From Erysipelotrichaceae bacterium (lineage in GTDB: Bacteria > Bacillota_I > Bacilli_A > Erysipelotrichales > Erysipelotrichaceae), in the NCBI GenBank assembly GCA_017431825.1, contig JAFRKI010000016.1, positions 62,001 to 126,000 of the forward strand: DNA of 64,000 nucleotides. The letters are read 5' to 3'. Positions within the stretch are counted from its first letter, which is position 1; each line of letters opens with the position of its first letter. Shown here in pieces: positions 59,522-64,000 of this stretch. The notes under the pieces are model-generated. The model was not told the DNA's origin, made no database searches, and saw only the letters and a program-made list of their open reading frames with translations. Both the position numbers and the translations under genes were made by a program.

Positions 59522-61503
59522 TGAAAAAGGAAGAAAGAGAAAAACTGGTCGAAGAGGTTCTTAATAAAAAGCGTGACTATAACACCGTCTACAACGAGTC
59601 CATGAGAGTCATCGATGCGACGGAAAAAGAACTGAATCGCATGATGGAAGAAAACAAGAAGGGCATCGATAACCTTTTAAAGAGAACCGATCTCGATGAA
59701 GGCTATCTTGCCTCTTTAAAACAGAAGATGGAAAGCGATCTTGACGTCAAGCTGGAAGTACCGGAAACGGTAGTCGTCGGCAAGGCATCGAAAGAGGTCT
59801 TTGACGAGATCGAAAAGGAACTGAAGGATATCATCATCGGACAGGATGAAGCCTGTGAAAAGATGGCCATGGCCTTCAGAAGACCGTATGTGACCGGATC
59901 CGATCCTAAGAAGATCAGGAATTCCATCGTCGTCTACGGATCCAACGGTACCGGCAGACATCAGCTGGTCAGCAGCATGGCTTCCCTTTTAAAGAAACAC
60001 GGACTGACAGTATCCAATGAAGTATATGTCCTGGATATGAAGAGATATCAGTCTTCCACCCAGGAGATCCTTTTCCTGCAGGACCTGTATGTGGCCCTGG
60101 TAGGCAAGAATCCGGTCATTCTGATCGAGAACTTCAAGGAAGCTTCACCGATCTTCAACAGAATGCTGACGGAACTGGTGCTGGAAGGAAGATGTCTTCT
60201 TAACCAGAGATATACCTTTGCGAACAACCAGCTGCAGGAAGCTACCGCCAAATTAAGCAAGGATGTCATCGACCACCTGGACGGCAATGACAAGACCCTG
60301 GTCTTCATTACCGAAGACAAGCCATCCAAACTGATGGACGTCTTCGGCAAGTCCTTCGTCGATCACATCGAAGACAAGATCACTACCGAGAAGTTCACGG
60401 AAGAAGCTCTCGATAAGATAATCGATCAGATCCTCAAGGATCTGGAGACCAAGTCCGAGACCCAGTTCGAACTGGATCTGGTGATCGATGATTCACTTAA
60501 GACCTATCTTAAAGAGAACTACGAACCTAATGACGGTATCGATTCCCTGACACCAATCACTAATAAGATCTACAACTGCCTGGTAAACATTACCCTGCAG
60601 AATTCCGATATCAATTCCATCAGGCTTACCTATGATGAGACCATCAAAGCCAGCTTTGATGAAAAGACCGTCGACCTCGATATCGCCAATGACGAGTCGG
60701 CCGAAAGAAAAGAGATCCAGGCTGAGCTGGATGAGATCGTCGGCTTACAGTCCGTCAAGGATTATCTGCTTTCCCTTGAGAACAACATGAAGATCATGCA
60801 GATAAGGAAGCAGAAAGGTCTGAAGGTATCCGAAGTATCCAAGCATATGATCTTTACCGGCAACCCCGGCACCGGCAAGACGACCATTGCCCGTATCGTA
60901 TCGAGACTTATGAAAGCCGCCGGCATCCTTAAGCAGGGCCAGCTGGTCGAAGTTACCAGAGCCGATCTGGTAGGCAAGTACGTCGGTCATACCGCACCGC
61001 TTACCATGAACGTCATCAACTCTGCTTTAGGCGGTGTACTCTTTATCGATGAAGCCTATTCCTTATACAGAGGCAAGGATGATTCCTTTGGTCTCGAGGC
61101 CATCGATACCATCGTTAAAGGCATGGAAGACCACCGTGACGATCTGATCGTCATACTGGCCGGTTACACCAAGGAAATGGCTGAGTTCCTGACTGCCAAC
61201 TCCGGTCTTAAGTCAAGGTTCGCCAATATCATCCAGTTCGATGATTATACCGGTGAAGAGATGATGCTGATAGCCAAGTCCATCGCCAAGTCCAAGGGCT
61301 ATTTCCTGAATGAGAACTGCGACAAGCCTTTACAGGAATACTTCACTATCATCCAGGCCAAAGGCGATCCTAACTCCGGTAACGGACGTCTCGCCCGAAA
61401 CAAGGTCGAGGAGGCCATTCTGAAACAGTCCAAGCGATTGCTCGATAACCCTGATGATGAGATCAGTGAGCTCAAGATCGAAGATTTCAACTTAAGCGAC
61501 TAA
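59521..61503 (+). CDS. Tandem AAA+ ATPase (CbxX/SpoVK-like)
   Basis: A 660-aa protein. After an N-terminal coiled coil (residues 1-95) comes a first AAA module whose Walker A is degenerate (YGSNGTGRHQLVSS near residue 140: Lys to Arg and Thr to His), then a complete second module: Walker A FTGNPGTGKTTIARIV near residue 445, Walker B GVLFIDEAYSLYRG, and the arginine-finger side LKSRFANIIQF. The second module is of the CbxX/CfxQ type known from SpoVK and Rubisco activase. It closes a coupled three-gene operon with the XpaC-like membrane protein, suggesting membrane-associated remodelling. Confidence 0.9.
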   Translation: MKKEEREKLVEEVLNKKRDYNTVYNESMRVIDATEKELNRMMEENKKGIDNLLKRTDLDEGYLASLKQKMESDLDVKLEVPETVVVGKASKEVFDEIEKELKDIIIGQDEACEKMAMAFRRPYVTGSDPKKIRNSIVVYGSNGTGRHQLVSSMASLLKKHGLTVSNEVYVLDMKRYQSSTQEILFLQDLYVALVGKNPVILIENFKEASPIFNRMLTELVLEGRCLLNQRYTFANNQLQEATAKLSKDVIDHLDGNDKTLVFITEDKPSKLMDVFGKSFVDHIEDKITTEKFTEEALDKIIDQILKDLETKSETQFELDLVIDDSLKTYLKENYEPNDGIDSLTPITNKIYNCLVNITLQNSDINSIRLTYDETIKASFDEKTVDLDIANDESAERKEIQAELDEIVGLQSVKDYLLSLENNMKIMQIRKQKGLKVSEVSKHMIFTGNPGTGKTTIARIVSRLMKAAGILKQGQLVEVTRADLVGKYVGHTAPLTMNVINSALGGVLFIDEAYSLYRGKDDSFGLEAIDTIVKGMEDHRDDLIVILAGYTKEMAEFLTANSGLKSRFANIIQFDDYTGEEMMLIAKSIAKSKGYFLNENCDKPLQEYFTIIQAKGDPNSGNGRLARNKVEEAILKQSKRLLDNPDDEISELKIEDFNLSD

Positions 61504-61524
61504 GGTGCCAAGGCACCTTTTTTA
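61502..61524 (+). terminator. Intrinsic terminator of the XpaC-AAA operon
   Basis: Stem AAGGTGCC / GGCACCTT with a two-base loop and T run, immediately after the stop codon. Confidence 0.85.
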
Positions 61525-61552
61525 AACTTTAAGAATACATTAAAATAGAGAT

Positions 61553-62863
61553 ATGTTAAGTGACACGATAGTCGCCATAAGCACCGCTTTGAAGGAAGGC
61601 GCCATCTCCATCGTCAGGATGTCAGGAGATGACAGTTTTGAAATACTCAAAAGCGTTTCCGACATCAAAGAGATAGAACCAAACACCATAAAATTTACGC
61701 ACATCTATGACGGTGAAGAGATGATCGATGAAGTACTGGTATCTTTCTTTAAAGGACCTAAATCCTATACCAGGGAAGACATGGTGGAGATCAACTGCCA
61801 TGGCGGTATCTATGTGACCAGGCTCATCCTGAATCTGCTTTTAGCCAAGGGCTGCCGTCTGGCCGAAGCAGGCGAGTTCACCAAAAGGGCTTATCTAAAC
61901 GGCAGGATAGATCTGAGCGAAGCCGAATCGGCCAACGACCTGATCAGAGCCACGAGCAGGATACAGGCCAAAAGCGCCATCAAAGGCATCGACGGGTCCA
62001 TTGAAAAACTGCTGACGCCGATCATGGATGAGATGAAAGACGTCATCTCGATGATCGAAGTCAACATCGACTATCCCGAATATGAAGACGTCAAAGAAAT
62101 GACCAACGTCAATGTGAGACCGTATGTCGAGAAGTGGATCATGGACATGGGTGAAATGGTAGACAAGGCCGAAAGGTTCAGAGTGATAAAGGACGGCATA
62201 AAGACCGTCATCATCGGCAAGCCCAACGTCGGCAAGTCCTCCCTGCTGAATGCCCTGATCGAGAAAGACAAGGCCATCGTGACGGAGATCGCCGGTACGA
62301 CCAGGGACCTCGTCGAAGGCAGGGTGAACCTTAAGAATATTACGCTCAACCTCATCGATACCGCCGGCATCAGGGAGAGCGAAGACCGGATCGAAAAGAT
62401 CGGCATCGAGAAATCCAGACAGGCTCTGGAAGAAGCCGAACTGGTGATCCTCGTGATCGATGCTTCCAACGAAGACGAGGAAGACGCAGAACTCTTAAGA
62501 ATGACCGAAGGCCGTAACCGTATCGTCGTCTACAACAAGTCCGATCTTGTGAAGAGGGGTGACATAAACGTCAGCGCCCTGAATAATGATGTCTCTATGC
62601 TCGTGGAGCACATCGAAGATATGTATAAGGATGACGTTTCCTTAGTCGATGAGGATATCCTCAATAATGAAAGACAGATATCGCTGATGAAACAGGCCCG
62701 AAACGAACTGGAAGAGATGCTGAAACACTTTGACGATACTTCACTGGATGTGATCATGCTGAACCTGGAGGAAAGCTATCATTATCTCTGTGAGATACTG
62801 GGAAAGGAGTATCAGGAGGATCTGATCGATCACATGTTCAGAAACTTCTGTCTGGGAAAATGA
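61553..62863 (+). CDS. mnmE: tRNA uridine-34 modification GTPase MnmE
   Basis: A 436-aa GTPase that, with MnmG, makes the aminomethyl-type modification at the wobble uridine. N-terminal TrmE domain (SDTIVAISTALKEGAISIVR), central helical part, G domain with G1 GKPNVGKSSLLNAL, G2/G3 TEIAGTTRDLVEG and LIDTAGIRESED, G4 NKSD, and the conserved C-terminal FCLGK with the catalytic cysteine. Full length for the family. Its stop overlaps the TatD gene. Confidence 0.98.
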   Translation: MLSDTIVAISTALKEGAISIVRMSGDDSFEILKSVSDIKEIEPNTIKFTHIYDGEEMIDEVLVSFFKGPKSYTREDMVEINCHGGIYVTRLILNLLLAKGCRLAEAGEFTKRAYLNGRIDLSEAESANDLIRATSRIQAKSAIKGIDGSIEKLLTPIMDEMKDVISMIEVNIDYPEYEDVKEMTNVNVRPYVEKWIMDMGEMVDKAERFRVIKDGIKTVIIGKPNVGKSSLLNALIEKDKAIVTEIAGTTRDLVEGRVNLKNITLNLIDTAGIRESEDRIEKIGIEKSRQALEEAELVILVIDASNEDEEDAELLRMTEGRNRIVVYNKSDLVKRGDINVSALNNDVSMLVEHIEDMYKDDVSLVDEDILNNERQISLMKQARNELEEMLKHFDDTSLDVIMLNLEESYHYLCEILGKEYQEDLIDHMFRNFCLGK

Positions 62864-63615
62864 TGAACTATCTGGACAGTCATTGCCACATAAATGATGA
62901 AGCTTACGATGAAGACCTTGATGAAGTTCTAAACAGGATGCTGGAAAACAGAGTGACCAGGGCCATGATCGTCTGTGTGAGTTTTGAAGACTACAGAAAG
63001 ACGCTGGAAATAAAAAAGGAAGGCATCAGATTCAAAAAAGCCATCGGTGTCTATCCGGAGTGTACCGGTATCAGCGAAGATGATTTTAATGAATATGTCA
63101 GGCTAATGAAGGAATGTGATGCCGTAGGCGAGATAGGTCTTGATTATCACTGGTATCCCGAAACGAAGGAGAAGCAGAAGGAGCTTTTCATAAGACAGAT
63201 CCGGATCGCCAAGGAACTCGGTAAACCTGTCATCGTCCATTCAAGAGATGCTCTGCAGGATACCTATGACATCCTTAAGGAACACAGGTATGAAGGCGTA
63301 CTGCACTGTTACAGCGGATCGGCGGAAATGGCGAAGGAATTCGTGAAGCTTGGCTACTACATATCCATTGCCGGACCGGTAACCTGGAAGAATGCTAAAG
63401 AACCGCTGGAAGTCGTGAAGAGCGTTCCTTTGGAAAGGCTCCTGATCGAGACCGACTGCCCTTATCTTACTCCGGCACCAAATAGGGGCAAACGGAACGA
63501 GCCTTCCTATGTGGTCCATACCGCAAAAAGGATCATGGAGGAACTCGGTATCGATGAGGAGACTTTCTTAAGACAGATAAATGCCAATTATGATAATTTG
63601 TTCGGGTCTAACTGA
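62860..63615 (+). CDS. TatD-family metal-dependent hydrolase
   Basis: A 251-aa TIM-barrel deoxyribonuclease of the TatD family. Metal ligands are visible: YLDSHCHIND at the N terminus, GEIGLDYHWYPE near residue 90, PVIVHSRDA near 128, LHCYSGSAEMAKEF near 150 and LIETDCPYLTPAPNRGKRNE near 200. It overlaps mnmE by four bases; ATG 62860 and 62863 are both possible starts. It probably acts in DNA repair or turnover. Confidence 0.93.
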   Translation: MMNYLDSHCHINDEAYDEDLDEVLNRMLENRVTRAMIVCVSFEDYRKTLEIKKEGIRFKKAIGVYPECTGISEDDFNEYVRLMKECDAVGEIGLDYHWYPETKEKQKELFIRQIRIAKELGKPVIVHSRDALQDTYDILKEHRYEGVLHCYSGSAEMAKEFVKLGYYISIAGPVTWKNAKEPLEVVKSVPLERLLIETDCPYLTPAPNRGKRNEPSYVVHTAKRIMEELGIDEETFLRQINANYDNLFGSN

Positions 63616-63642
63616 TATAATTAAAAAACAAGGAGAAAAAAT

Positions 63643-64000
63643 ATGAATAATCCGTTACTGCTGATCCTTATGGTACTTATGCTGGTGATGATGTTCAACA
63701 ACATCCGCAAGGTACGCAACATGAAGAAAGACGAGAAATACATACTTGCCTATACCGGTGTTCTTAAAAAGGAAGAGAACGCCGTTGCCAATCTGAATAA
63801 GTATATTGAAGAAGAGACCAATCCCGAACTTAAGAACAAGGGACTGCTGGTCAAGGTCTATACCGATATCCTTGAAGGCATCAATCCGAGCGCTACCATC
63901 GACAGCATCAGCTTTGATGATATCTTCCTGGCTGACGGAAACTATGTACCGGAAAAGATCTCGAAGAATTCCGACGCCTTCGTCTGGCTGCTTCTCAATC
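63643..64000 (+). CDS. Hypothetical membrane-anchored protein, partial
   Basis: The first 119 codons of a gene that runs off the right edge. An N-terminal transmembrane helix (PLLLILMVLMLVMMFNNI) is followed by a cytoplasmic part with KKEENAVANLNKYIEEETNP and SFDDIFLADGNYVPEKI. A strong ribosome binding site AAGGAGAAAA precedes the ATG, 30 bases after the TatD stop, so it is probably the third gene of the mnmE unit. No family recognised from the visible part. Confidence 0.75.
   Translation, partial: MNNPLLLILMVLMLVMMFNNIRKVRNMKKDEKYILAYTGVLKKEENAVANLNKYIEEETNPELKNKGLLVKVYTDILEGINPSATIDSISFDDIFLADGNYVPEKISKNSDAFVWLLLN

Overview
The window looks like the chromosome of a Gram-positive, low-to-mid GC bacterium of the Bacillota. 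Evidence: strong AGGAGG ribosome binding sites, lipoprotein signal peptides, a T-box leader, Opp and MetNIQ importers, AzlCD, SdpR/SdpI-like genes, a YtrA-type GntR regulator and intrinsic terminators after most units. The style (many small acidic or zinc-ribbon proteins, surface proteins with a non-LPXTG membrane anchor) reminds me of Erysipelotrichia-like lineages, but that is only an impression. I see no rRNA operon, phage, insertion sequence or CRISPR array.

Layout. 1-3.5 kb: end of a TrkH/KtrB potassium transporter, a nucleoside hydrolase divergent from a Crp-type regulator across a perfect palindrome, and NAD(P)H-hydrate dehydratase. 3.5-7.4 kb: ECF sigma factor with a membrane anti-sigma/DUF4349 protein and a lipoprotein, then a phosphoesterase and a zinc-ribbon protein. 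7.4-14.5 kb: CASTOR/POLLUX-like channel, a CPBP protease-SdpR-SdpI operon behind two operator-like repeats, nitroreductase, LUD protein and AzlCD. 14.5-23.8 kb: a large fused ABC exporter, then an oligopeptide importer whose binding protein is circularly permuted. 23.8-34.5 kb: acetyltransferases, a surface protein, a MATE-ATPase fusion, a GntR-controlled ABC transporter with a GT51 transglycosylase, a PatB-type lyase and a DUF218 protein. 34.5-39.4 kb: PrsW-type protease, DUF89 protein, small hypotheticals and a tyrosine phosphatase.

39.4-44.7 kb is the most accessory-looking stretch: an XRE-(p)ppGpp hydrolase fusion, a small C-x5-R phosphatase, a lipoprotein, a small helical protein, and a stand-alone reverse transcriptase behind a hairpin-rich leader that is translationally coupled to a nucleoside hydrolase. 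44.7-52.7 kb: zinc-ribbon protein with an L7/L12-like domain, a large beta-helix surface protein, helical repeat protein, SGNH hydrolase, rhomboid protease, tRNA-Pro(CGG) and an aldo/keto reductase. 52.8-64 kb: DUF4003 protein, methionine T-box with metNIQ, DUF937 protein, an XpaC-like/AAA three-gene operon, mnmE, a TatD nuclease and the start of another membrane protein.

The two strongest candidates for something undescribed are the permuted OppA (18051-19658) and the leader RNA-reverse transcriptase-nucleoside hydrolase cassette (42332-44715).
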